NCBI GenBank assembly: GCA_964388945.1
Contig: CAYMCM010000012.1
Span: 1-45,417 of the forward strand
From: Roseburia_D sp964388945
Lineage (GTDB): Bacteria; Bacillota; Clostridia; Lachnospirales; Lachnospiraceae
Length of the DNA stretch: 45,417 nucleotides
Direction: 5' to 3'
Numbering within the stretch: position 1 is the first letter of the stretch; the number at the start of each line of letters is the position of its first letter. The translations under genes and the position numbers were made by a program. The notes under the pieces were generated by a model. That model was given only the letters and a program-made list of their open reading frames with translations, was not told the DNA's origin and did not search any database. Shown piece after piece: positions 33,550-41,700 of the stretch.

Positions 33550-33792
33550 TTATTTTACGATACCGGTAGCTTTGAAAATTCTGTTTACAGTAGCGGTCGG
33601 CTGTGCACCATTTGCTAACCATTTCTTTGCCAGTTCTTCATTTACATGATATTCACTAGGATCTTTTGTTGGATCATAAGTTCCGATTTCCTCGATGAAT
33701 CTGCCATCTCTTGGAGAATTTGCATCTGCTACAACGATTCTATAAAAAGGAGCTTTTTTCTGTCCTAATCTTCTTAATCTGATCTTTACCAC
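33550..33792 (-). CDS. rpsP: 30S ribosomal protein S16
   Basis: An 80-residue primary-binding small-subunit protein. Typical sequence: MVKIRLRRLGQKKAPFYRIV at the start, SPRDGRFIEEIGTYDP, and the AKKWLANGAQPT segment. AAGGAGG precedes the ATG. It follows ffh as in Bacillus. If the ffh allele shown here is real, rpsP and downstream genes would still be transcribed from the ylxM promoter. A weak CAACAG/CTGTTG hairpin lies in the 68-base gap upstream. Confidence 0.98.
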   Translation of the reverse strand: MVKIRLRRLGQKKAPFYRIVVADANSPRDGRFIEEIGTYDPTKDPSEYHVNEELAKKWLANGAQPTATVNRIFKATGIVK

Positions 33793-33860
33793 TTTCTTTC
33801 ACCTCCTTGTAAGGATATTTCTATCAAAATCAACAGGTTCTCTGTTGGATTCTGCAATCT

Positions 33861-34268
33861 TTAAAATGGGAACTTCATTTTCCCGATACCGCCGAGCCTT
33901 CCTCTGCCGCCTTTCCCGCCAAACATACCCGGCATCTGTTTCATCATCTTTCTGGTCTGTTCAAACTGCTTGACCAGACGGTTCACCTCGGCAATGTCCA
34001 CACCGGCACCCTGTGCGATCCTGCGCTTTCTGCTCGGATTTAAGATGGACGGATTGCTTCGTTCTTTCGGTGTCATGGAGTAGATAATCCCCTCCACACG
34101 CGCCATCTGCTTTTCATCAATAGCACTCTCGATCTGTGAGAGCTGCGCACCGCCGATACCCGGCATCATACCAAGCACTTTGGAGATACCGCCCATTTTT
34201 TTCATCTGATTCATGGATTCAAGATAATCGTCAAATCCGAACTCAGCTTTTTTGAGCTTCTGCTCCAT
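33861..34268 (-). pseudogene. ffh: Ffh M-domain fragment (downstream piece of split ffh)
   Basis: A 135-residue reading frame that repeats the M-domain segment (MEQKLKKAEFGFDDYL through NPSRKRR, residues 1-83) and then supplies the missing Ffh end: IAQGAGVDIAEVNRLVKQFE, the SRP-RNA-binding helix region, and the Met/Gly-rich tail MMKQMPGMFGGKGG. It is separated from the upstream ffh frame by a +1 shift caused by the 262-bp tandem duplication. Its first ATG (34268) overlaps the end of the upstream frame by 26 bases and has only a weak AAAGAAG before it, so independent translation is uncertain. Joining the two pieces without one repeat copy restores a normal 454-residue Ffh. Confidence 0.85.
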
Positions 34269-34282
34269 CTTCTTTGCTTTTT
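34021..34282. repeat. 262-bp tandem duplication in ffh, copy 1
   Basis: Identical base for base to 34283-34544 by eye, directly adjacent and in the same orientation. The unit starts at CTGCGCTTTC and ends in CTTTGCTTTT. The boundary shares only one base of microhomology (C at 34283/34545). Perfect identity implies a very recent event or an assembly artefact. Confidence 0.97.
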
Positions 34283-35487
34283 CTGCGCTTTCTGCTCGGA
34301 TTTAAGATGGACGGATTGCTTCGTTCTTTCGGTGTCATGGAGTAGATAATCCCCTCCACACGCGCCATCTGCTTTTCATCAATAGCACTCTCGATCTGTG
34401 AGAGCTGCGCACCGCCGATACCCGGCATCATACCAAGCACTTTGGAGATACCGCCCATTTTTTTCATCTGATTCATGGATTCAAGATAATCGTCAAATCC
34501 GAACTCAGCTTTTTTGAGCTTCTGCTCCATCTTCTTTGCTTTTTCCTCGTCTATGTCTTCCTGTGCCTTTTCAATCAGCGTCAGCACATCACCCATTCCG
34601 AGGATTCGGGATGCCATACGATCCGGATAAAACTGTTCAAGATCCGAAAGTTTTTCTCCCATGCCGACATAAAAAATCGGCTTTCCGGTCACTGACCGGA
34701 TGGATAATGCGGCTCCGCCTCTGGTATCACCGTCTAACTTGGTTAAGATCACACCATCAATCCCGACCTTTTCATCAAAGGTGCCTGCAACATTCACGGC
34801 ATCCTGACCGGTCATCGCATCCACGATTAAGATCGTCTGCGTCACATCCACATTTTCCTTTATTTCAACGAGTTCTGCCATCATACCCTCATCTATATGA
34901 AGACGTCCGGCAGTATCGATGATCACTACATTAAATCCGCCCTTTGCGGCATGCTCCATCGCTGCTTTTGCGATATCGACCGGACGGTTCTTATCGCCCA
35001 TGGAAAATACTTCCACGCCCTGCTTCTCTCCATTGATCTTCAACTGCTCAATGGCAGCCGGACGATAGACATCACAGGCAACCAAAAGCGGCTTTCTGCC
35101 TTTCTGCTTTAACTTTCCGGCTATCTTTGCTGTCGTGGTCGTCTTGCCGGCACCCTGAAGCCCCGCCATCATAAACACGGTAATCTCATTCGCCGGTTTT
35201 AATGTAAGCTCTGTAGTCTCAGATCCCATGAGCTTTACCATTTCCTCATTTACGATCTTTATGACCATCTGTCCCGGATTCAGTCCGTTCATAACGTCTG
35301 AACCAATCGCACGCTCCTGCACCGATTTCGTAAACTGCTTTACTACCTTGAAATTGACATCCGCCTCAAGGAGTGCCAGCTTTACTTCTTTTAACGCTGC
35401 TTTGACATCATCCTCGGTCAGGCGTCCCTTGCTCCGCAGATTGCGGAATACGTTCTGCAGTTTTTCTGATAAACTGTCAAATGCCAT
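34243..35487 (-). CDS. ffh: Signal recognition particle GTPase Ffh, frameshifted and truncated
   Basis: Ffh binds 4.5S/6S RNA and signal sequences and docks with FtsY. The 414-residue frame has intact N and G domains: N-terminal MAFDSLSEKLQNVFRN, P-loop GLQGAGKTTTTAKIA near residue 110, DTAGRLHID near 190 and TKLDGDTRGGA near 248. It also contains the first part of the M domain (finger loop and methionine-rich helices to NPSRKRR). It then goes out of frame into KSKEDGAEAQKS and stops, losing about 52 residues, including the SRP-RNA-binding motif. The cause is the tandem 262-bp duplication. Start follows the ylxM stop by one base. Ffh is essential in most bacteria, so assembly error or a compensating mechanism must be considered. 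Confidence 0.93.
   Translation of the reverse strand: MAFDSLSEKLQNVFRNLRSKGRLTEDDVKAALKEVKLALLEADVNFKVVKQFTKSVQERAIGSDVMNGLNPGQMVIKIVNEEMVKLMGSETTELTLKPANEITVFMMAGLQGAGKTTTTAKIAGKLKQKGRKPLLVACDVYRPAAIEQLKINGEKQGVEVFSMGDKNRPVDIAKAAMEHAAKGGFNVVIIDTAGRLHIDEGMMAELVEIKENVDVTQTILIVDAMTGQDAVNVAGTFDEKVGIDGVILTKLDGDTRGGAALSIRSVTGKPIFYVGMGEKLSDLEQFYPDRMASRILGMGDVLTLIEKAQEDIDEEKAKKMEQKLKKAEFGFDDYLESMNQMKKMGGISKVLGMMPGIGGAQLSQIESAIDEKQMARVEGIIYSMTPKERSNPSILNPSRKRRKSKEDGAEAQKS
34283..34544. repeat. 262-bp tandem duplication in ffh, copy 2
   Basis: The copy first met by ribosomes translating ffh. Its sequence continues correctly from the G domain. At its end (34283) the reading frame enters copy 1 one base out of phase, because 262 is 87 codons plus one base. 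Confidence 0.97.
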
Positions 35488-35488
35488 A

Positions 35489-35833
35489 TTACAGCTCCTC
35501 TAATATCTCATTGGATAAATTCTCTATCTCGTTTAAAATCGATTCCTCCGGCTCTTCATGCATATGCTTTGCCAGAATATGAATCTTTGATACTTTCTGC
35601 TTTGCGGAAAGGAACTTCGCTACCAGATGCAGCTTTTCCTCATAGCCCTCGAGCGTCCGGTTACAACGCCTTACCATATCATGCACACCCTGTCTGCTGA
35701 TGCCCTCGTCTTTTGCGATCTCACCCAGGGAGAGATCATTGAACACAAAATCCTCATATATCCTGCGCTGATGTTCGTTCAAAAGCTCTCCGTAAAAATC
35801 ATACAGATAAGCCTGTTCCAGCTTTTCTTCCAT
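35489..35833 (-). CDS. ylxM: YlxM family DNA-binding protein (UPF0122), SRP-associated
   Basis: A 114-residue helix-turn-helix protein with sigma-70 region 4-like sequence: LLNEHQRRIYEDFVFNDLSLGEIAKDEGISRQGVHDMVRRC is spread over residues 17-57. The C-terminus is helical and acidic. YlxM is found next to ffh in Gram-positive bacteria and in streptococci influences SRP function. The gene starts the ylxM-ffh-rpsP-khpA-rimM-trmD unit and lies behind a near-consensus promoter. Its stop is one base from the ffh start. Confidence 0.95.
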   Translation of the reverse strand: MEEKLEQAYLYDFYGELLNEHQRRIYEDFVFNDLSLGEIAKDEGISRQGVHDMVRRCNRTLEGYEEKLHLVAKFLSAKQKVSKIHILAKHMHEEPEESILNEIENLSNEILEEL

Positions 35834-35862
35834 ATCCGACTCCTTATCTGCGAACCTATCGT

Positions 35863-35891
35863 ATCATACAATAAAAAGAACAGGGTGTCAA
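35863..35891 (-). promoter_or_regulatory. Strong sigma-A promoter of ylxM-ffh-rpsP operon
   Basis: On the minus strand a perfect TTGACA (35891-35886) and TATGAT (35868-35863) are spaced by 17 bases. The -35 lies inside the terminator hairpin of the upstream gene. This is the best promoter in the window. Confidence 0.88.
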
Positions 35892-35920
35892 GTATTTTTT
35901 CTTTACACCCCATTCTTTTT
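35873..35920. terminator. Bidirectional-looking terminator between orf183 and ylxM
   Basis: AAAAAGAA (35873-35880) pairs with TTCTTTTT (35913-35920), and GGGTGT (35883-35888) pairs with ACACCC (35905-35910), with a 2x2 mismatch between and a 16-base loop. On the minus strand it ends in TTCTTTTTATTG and would stop transcripts from the ilvA-orf183 side; the ylxM promoter overlaps it. Confidence 0.65.
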
Positions 35921-35936
35921 TATCCGATTCTCATTG

Positions 35937-36488
35937 TCAGTGAAAAAGGAAAGCCAGTTCAACGATTCCGCCCGCAAGGGAAAGCAATGAAAATGCCCCT
36001 GCCGCCACTTCTGCTTTTCCCTCATGGCAAAAGAAATTCACCGTGGAAAAGGCAAATACAAAGACCAGCCCGATAAACGGCAGAAACCTCGGCAGAACAA
36101 AGGACACATGGTTTACCCAGGCGGCAAGAAATGCCGCACCAACCCCCGCCGCAAAACTAAGCCCCAGACAGAGCACCATTAGAGCCACCTGCTTTTTGGT
36201 ATGTTCTTTTTCTTTGCTCCGCATCTCGGCTTTTTCAATCTTTTTTGCCGCCATCTTCGCCAGTCTGGCGTTTTTTTCATCTTCTTTTTCAAGCTGCTTT
36301 CTTCTTTTTTCTTCCAGCTCACGGCCTTTCATTTCCTCTTCAAAAGCCGCTCTCTGCTGTTTTAAGTCTTCTTTTTCCTGCTTCTTTAATTCCTTTTCAT
36401 GAAGTTTTTCTTCTTTGCGCTCTGCTCTTGATATCTTTTCTTCTTTCGGCCGTTTTTCCTCAAAAATGTCCTCGCTTCTTCCAAACAT
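35937..36488 (-). CDS. Unknown coiled-coil membrane protein
   Basis: I do not recognise this 183-residue protein. Residues 8-95 are almost entirely charged (Lys/Glu/Arg with Ala and Gln) and should form a long cytoplasmic coiled coil. The rest has three hydrophobic segments, about 99-122 (VALMVLCLGLSFAAG...), 130-149 (LPFIGLVFVFAFSTVNFF) and 157-180 (VAAGAFSLLSLAGGIVELAF). No signal peptide or catalytic motif is seen. GGAGG precedes the ATG. It lies 35 bases after ilvA and ends before a terminator, so it is the last gene of the plsX-to-ilvA region. A membrane-anchoring or scaffold role is possible but unsupported. Confidence 0.75.
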   Translation of the reverse strand: MFGRSEDIFEEKRPKEEKISRAERKEEKLHEKELKKQEKEDLKQQRAAFEEEMKGRELEEKRRKQLEKEDEKNARLAKMAAKKIEKAEMRSKEKEHTKKQVALMVLCLGLSFAAGVGAAFLAAWVNHVSFVLPRFLPFIGLVFVFAFSTVNFFCHEGKAEVAAGAFSLLSLAGGIVELAFLFH

Positions 36489-36523
36489 CTGCCGTCCTCC
36501 GCCATTTTTTCTTTTCCAGAGAC

Positions 36524-37735
36524 TTACAGGTTTGCCTGAACTACCCTCGGCTTATAACCATTTTTCTCCAACGCGCCAATGATCGTCTTCTTATGATCCG
36601 TACCAAAGGATTCCATCGTAATGCGGAGTTCTACCTGCGCAGTACGGTTTGTTGTAACAAACTGGTTATGCTCAAGTTTTACCACATTGCCCTGTTCTTT
36701 TGCTATCGTATCTGCTACCTTGCAGAGTTCACCAGGCTTATCCGGAAGCAGTACGGATACCGTAAAGATACGGTCACGGAAAATGAGTCCCTGCTGTACG
36801 ACCGATGACATCGTGATCACATCCATATTTCCGCCGCTTAAGATAGATACAACGCGCTTGTCCTTTACGCCAAGATGCTTTAAAGCCGCAACTGTCAGAA
36901 GCCCGGAGTTTTCCACAATCATCTTATGATTTTCTACCATATCAAGGAAGGAAACGACCAGTTCTTTATCTTCAACCGTAATGATGTCGTCCAGATTTTT
37001 CTGCAGATACGGGAAAATCTTTGATCCCGGTGTCTTTACCGCGGTTCCGTCTGCGATCGTATTGACATTCGGAAGTGTTGTCACTTTTCCCGAAGCAAAA
37101 GACGCTTTCATACATGCCGCACCTGCTGGTTCAACGCCGATAACTTTCACTTTCGGATTTAAAAGCTTCGCAAGTGTGGAAACACCGGTTGCAAGTCCGC
37201 CTCCTCCGATCGGAACCAGGATATATTCCACAAGCGGCAGTTCTTTGAAAATCTCCATGGCGATCGTTCCCTGACCGGTCGCAACTGCAGGATCATCAAA
37301 CGGATGTACAAACGTATAACCTTTTTCCTCCGCAAGCTTTAATGCATATTCACATGCCTCGTCATAAACATCTCCATGCAGGATAACCTCCGCGCCATAG
37401 CTTTTAGTACGGTTTACTTTGATAAGCGGTGTTGTGGTCGGCATAACGATGACCGCCTTTACGCCGTAACATTTTGCTGCATACGCAACACCCTGCGCAT
37501 GGTTTCCGGCAGACGCAGTGATAAGTCCTTTCTTTCGCTCTTCATCGGAAAGTGTACTGATCTTGTAATACGCACCGCGCACCTTGTATGCCCCAGTATA
37601 TTGCAGATTTTCCGGTTTTAAATATACCTTATTTCCGCTCTGTCCGCTCAAATATTCGCTATATACGAGCTTTGTCTCCAGTGTTACTTCTTTTACTTTT
37701 TCACTTGCTTCCTCAAACTTATCCAATGTCAACAT
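36524..37735 (-). CDS. ilvA: Threonine ammonia-lyase (threonine dehydratase)
   Basis: A PLP enzyme that converts threonine to 2-oxobutanoate and ammonia. The 403-residue product has the PLP lysine Lys51 (YTGAYKVRGAYYK), ASAGNHAQGVAY near residue 80, and the glycine loop IGGGGLATG near residue 180. A C-terminal single ACT-type domain covers about 325-403 (VSVLLPDKPGELCKVADTI). The size and lone ACT domain fit the TdcB-with-ACT group more than the two-domain biosynthetic IlvA, so isoleucine biosynthesis versus catabolism is open. The start at 37735 lies one base after the ftsY stop with AAGGAG upstream. It is an unusual insertion between ftsY and ylxM. Confidence 0.93.
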   Translation of the reverse strand: MLTLDKFEEASEKVKEVTLETKLVYSEYLSGQSGNKVYLKPENLQYTGAYKVRGAYYKISTLSDEERKKGLITASAGNHAQGVAYAAKCYGVKAVIVMPTTTPLIKVNRTKSYGAEVILHGDVYDEACEYALKLAEEKGYTFVHPFDDPAVATGQGTIAMEIFKELPLVEYILVPIGGGGLATGVSTLAKLLNPKVKVIGVEPAGAACMKASFASGKVTTLPNVNTIADGTAVKTPGSKIFPYLQKNLDDIITVEDKELVVSFLDMVENHKMIVENSGLLTVAALKHLGVKDKRVVSILSGGNMDVITMSSVVQQGLIFRDRIFTVSVLLPDKPGELCKVADTIAKEQGNVVKLEHNQFVTTNRTAQVELRITMESFGTDHKKTIIGALEKNGYKPRVVQANL

Positions 37736-37736
37736 C

Positions 37737-38696
37737 TCAATTTTCTCCTTCCTCGTGTTCCTGTGCTCCCTCACCCCGGTCGAACAGCGCATTCACAAAT
37801 TCTTCCGGGTCAAATTTCTGTAAATCATCAATCGTCTCACCGACACCGATATATTTCACCGGAATCTGAAGCTCCGACTGGATCGCCACCGCAATTCCGC
37901 CTTTTGCCGTTCCATCCATCTTGGTTAAAATGATTCCGGTCAGATCCGTCACTTCCGCAAACTGCTTCGCCTGTGCAAGTGCATTCTGACCTGTTGTGGC
38001 ATCGAGCACGACAAGCGTTTCACGATACGCATCCGGATATTCTTTTTCCAAAATCCGATTGATCTTACGCAGTTCTTCCATCAGGTTCTTTTTATTGTGC
38101 AGTCTGCCTGCGGTATCGCAGAGCAAAACGTCCGCCTCTCTTGCTTTTGCCGCCGCAACCGCGTCATAAATGACTGCTGCCGGATCGCTGCCTTCCTGTC
38201 CGCCGATCATATCGACTCCGGCACGGTTTGCCCATTCCTTTAACTGCTCGCCTGCTGCCGCACGGAAGGTATCTGCTGCCGCAAGGACAACTTTTTTGCC
38301 CTGTGCCTTTAATTTTCCCGCCAGCTTTCCTACGGATGTGGTCTTGCCCACGCCATTGACACCGACAATCAGTACCACCGATTTTTCACTTTCAAAACGA
38401 TAGGCGGTCTCACCCACCTGCATCTGTTCTTTGATGCTCTCGATCAGAAACTCTTTGCACTCCCCTGGTTTCTTGATGTGATTTTCTTTTACCTTCTGTT
38501 TTAAAGATTCCAGAATATTTTCTGTCGCCAAAACACCGATGTCTCCCATAATAAGGATCTCTTCGATTTCTTCATAGAAATCATCATCGATCTGGGAAAA
38601 TCCCCCGAATACCGCATCAATGCCGGATACAATATTATCTCTTGTCTTGGTCAGTCCCGATACGAGACGGCTGAAAAACCCTTTTTTCTCTCCCAT
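37737..38696 (-). CDS. ftsY: Signal recognition particle receptor FtsY
   Basis: The SRP receptor GTPase, partner of Ffh, which delivers ribosomes making membrane proteins to the translocon. The 319-residue protein has the N domain and G domain only (GVNGVGKTTSVGKLA near residue 113, DTFRAAAGEQL, DTAGRLHNKKNLMEEL, TKMDGTAKGG). The long acidic A domain of E. coli is absent, as usual in Firmicutes; membrane binding relies on the N-terminal basic helix (KGFFSRLVSGLTKTRDNI). Its gene is intact, in contrast to ffh. It follows smc by 22 bases. Confidence 0.97.
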   Translation of the reverse strand: MGEKKGFFSRLVSGLTKTRDNIVSGIDAVFGGFSQIDDDFYEEIEEILIMGDIGVLATENILESLKQKVKENHIKKPGECKEFLIESIKEQMQVGETAYRFESEKSVVLIVGVNGVGKTTSVGKLAGKLKAQGKKVVLAAADTFRAAAGEQLKEWANRAGVDMIGGQEGSDPAAVIYDAVAAAKAREADVLLCDTAGRLHNKKNLMEELRKINRILEKEYPDAYRETLVVLDATTGQNALAQAKQFAEVTDLTGIILTKMDGTAKGGIAVAIQSELQIPVKYIGVGETIDDLQKFDPEEFVNALFDRGEGAQEHEEGEN

Positions 38697-38718
38697 TTTC
38701 TTCCCTTCTTTCTTTATA

Positions 38719-41700
38719 CTACTGTTCTAGATCATTTTCAATCAGATTTACGGATACCAGTGTGGAAACACCTTTTTCCTGCATCGTGATACCATACAGC
38801 CGATCTGCCGCATTCATCGTTCCGCGTCGGTGCGTGATAACAATAAACTGCGTGTTTTTCGTCAGCTTATGCAGATACTGCGCAAAACGATCCACATTGG
38901 AATCGTCTAATGCCGCCTCAATCTCGTCCAACAGGCAGAATGGTGACGGTTTTAAATTCTGTATCGCAAATAAAAGTGCAATTGCCGTCAGAGACTTCTC
39001 TCCACCGGAAAGCTGCATCATGTTCTGCAGCTTCTTTCCCGGCGGTTGCGCAATAATGCGGATGCCGCACTCTAAAATGTCCTCATCCTCGACCAGTTCC
39101 AATGTTCCTTTTCCGCCTCCAAAAAGATCTTTAAACGCCTTGTCAAACTCATGCTGGATCTCAGCAAACTTTTCGGTAAACTGCTTCCGCATTCCCGTAT
39201 CCAGATCTTCGATCACGCCGATCAAAGTTTTTTCCGCCTCGATCAGATCATCATGCTGATTTTTTAAGAATTCATAGCGCTCGGAAAGTTCTTTGTAATC
39301 CTCGATCGCATTTACATTGACATCTCCGAGTTTCCGTATCTCCTCTTTTAATGATGCGATAAACTTTTTTATCTGCGGAAGATCTCCGTATTCTTCCCTG
39401 CGCAGTTCCTCCGCCGCATGAAGCGTCAGCTCATATTCTTCCCACATATAATTATTCTGATATTCCTGCGCTTCTTCAAGTTTTTCTCTCTGGCTGTTCA
39501 AACGGAAGATCTCTTTATCCAATTCGCCGACACGCTTGGTAATATCCTCACGTTTCTGAAAAAATCCCTTGTATTCCACAGACATTTCTTCTTTTTTCGC
39601 CTGGTCTTCTTCTAACTGTTTTACCAGATCGGCATGGCTGTCATCCGAGGCAAGGATCGTTTTTTCAATCTCAGCAATATCGTTTTTCTTTTTTTCCACA
39701 TCACTTTTTGCTTCTTTTGCCTGATTTTTCAAAGAATCCGCTTCTTCTTCAAGATGTCTGATCTCACGATCGATACGTCCGGTATTTTCCAGAATAAATT
39801 CTTCCTTCTGCCGAAATCCGGCTTCTTGCATCTGAATCTGTGATGTTTTTTCTTTTGCTGCGTCTTCCGCTTTGGTCTGCTGCTCCAATACGCCCTGCAG
39901 ATGCTCATTTTCTTCTTCGATCTCTTTTTCACGCTTTGCTAAAGCTTCCATCTCATCCGCAATCTTTTCTTTGCTTTCCGTGATCTCTGCAATCTGCGCC
40001 TCAATCTCCTTATTCTCACGTCTGAGTCCGGCATAGACATTTTCACTTTCCTGCTGTCTGTCCTTCGCACGCTTTAAATTCATTTCTGCTGTATTCTGCG
40101 CAAGATACTGTTCCTGCAGCTTTACTTTTGCCGCCTCGATATCTTCTGCCAGAAGTGCCTGCGCCGTCTTTATCTCTTCCGCTCTCGCCCTTCCGCTTTT
40201 GATCTGTGTGACCAGTTCTTTCATGCTCTGTTCAAGATTATCGATCTCCCGCTTACGTCCGAGCAGATTGCTGTTATTTTTAAATGCACCACCTGCCAGA
40301 GAACCGCCGGGACTTAAATATTCCCCTTCTAACGTAACGATATGTAAGGAATACTGACTTTTTTTCGCCAGTGCCAGTGCATTGTCGATCGTATCTGCCA
40401 CAAGTACCCTGCCAAGCAGATAAGAGAGCACGCCCTCGTATTTTTCCTTTGTCTGCACTAAATTATTGGCAAAACCAAGTACCCCTTCTTCGGTCAGATA
40501 TTTTTCATTTTTAGAGTTATCTCTTCCACGAACGCTGGTAAGCGGCAAAAAAGTCGCGCGTCCCAGACGGTTTTTCTTTAAATATCCGATCATGCGTTTC
40601 GCGGTGCCTTCATCCTCCGTCACGATATTCTGGATATTTCCTCCTAAAGCAGTTTCGATCGCAGTCTCATATTTCTTATCTACCTTAATGAGATCTGCCA
40701 CAACACCGAGAAGCCCCGCTTCTTTTTCTTTCTGCTCCATGACCTTGCGGATGCTGTTTCCATAGCCTTCGTAGCGCTCCGCGATATTTTTTAACGATTC
40801 TAACTTCGACTGCTCTTTATGATAAGACAATCTCGCCGCATCCAGCATCTCGGATACTTCCCGCTGCTTCTTTTTCCAGTCGTCTGCCTTTTCATCCATC
40901 TCCTGCATCGAAGTATTTAATGCTGTGATTGCCTCACAGGTCTTTTGATACTCTTCTTCATACTGCATCAAAACAGTTTTCAGATCATTTTCTTCACTTT
41001 TCCGCTGTAACAGACGTTTGGTAAGTTCTGCCTTACGGATGTTGATCTGCTCTAACATTGTATCATAACGCTGCTTGCCTGCCTTGATCGACGCTTTGTT
41101 GTTTAACAGCGTGATGATCTCATTTTTTCCCTCTTCCATACGCGCACTGCACTGCGCAATCTCGCTCTGGATTTTTTCAAGTTCTTCTTCCGCCTGCTTC
41201 CTCTTCGCACCGGTTTCTTCCAGTCCTAAGATCAGTTCTTTTTTCCGTTCTTCAAAAGACGCACGTTCCGTTCTCCGCGTTTCTTTTTCTTTTTCGATCG
41301 CGTCCAAACGGCTTTTTAAATGTTCATCCGTAAGCTCTGCCGTGTGGATCTGCTCCTTTAATACGTTGATCTGTCCTTCGAGTTTCCCTTTCATGACACT
41401 GGTATTACTCAGCCGGTCTTTCGTCTGATCGATCTTTTCATCGAGCGCTTCCATCTCGCGTTCTAACTTCTCATACGCTGACCGTATGCTCTCATAGGAT
41501 GCATTCGCCTCTTTTAACTCATCATCCGCAATCCGGTATTTGCCTGCCACATCCTTTTGCTGTTCTTCAATTCTCTTTGTTTCCAGAAGAAACATATTGA
41601 CATCATAGGTTTTTAATTCTTCTTTCTTCTGCAAATAGATTTTGGCTGTCTTTGCCTGTTTTTCCAGCGGAATGACCTGACGCTCCAATTCCGAAAGAAT

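Noticed and set aside
33793..33860. CAACAG/CTGTTG hairpin between ffh and rpsP as a terminator
   Set aside because: Only 6 bp with a weak following T-run; rpsP has no other visible promoter, so full termination here is unlikely.
34243..34268. Slippery A-run in the ffh overlap as a programmed -1 frameshift site
   Set aside because: A -1 slip leads to the third frame, not to the M-domain frame. Only a +1 slip would rejoin them, so the usual -1 mechanism does not apply.
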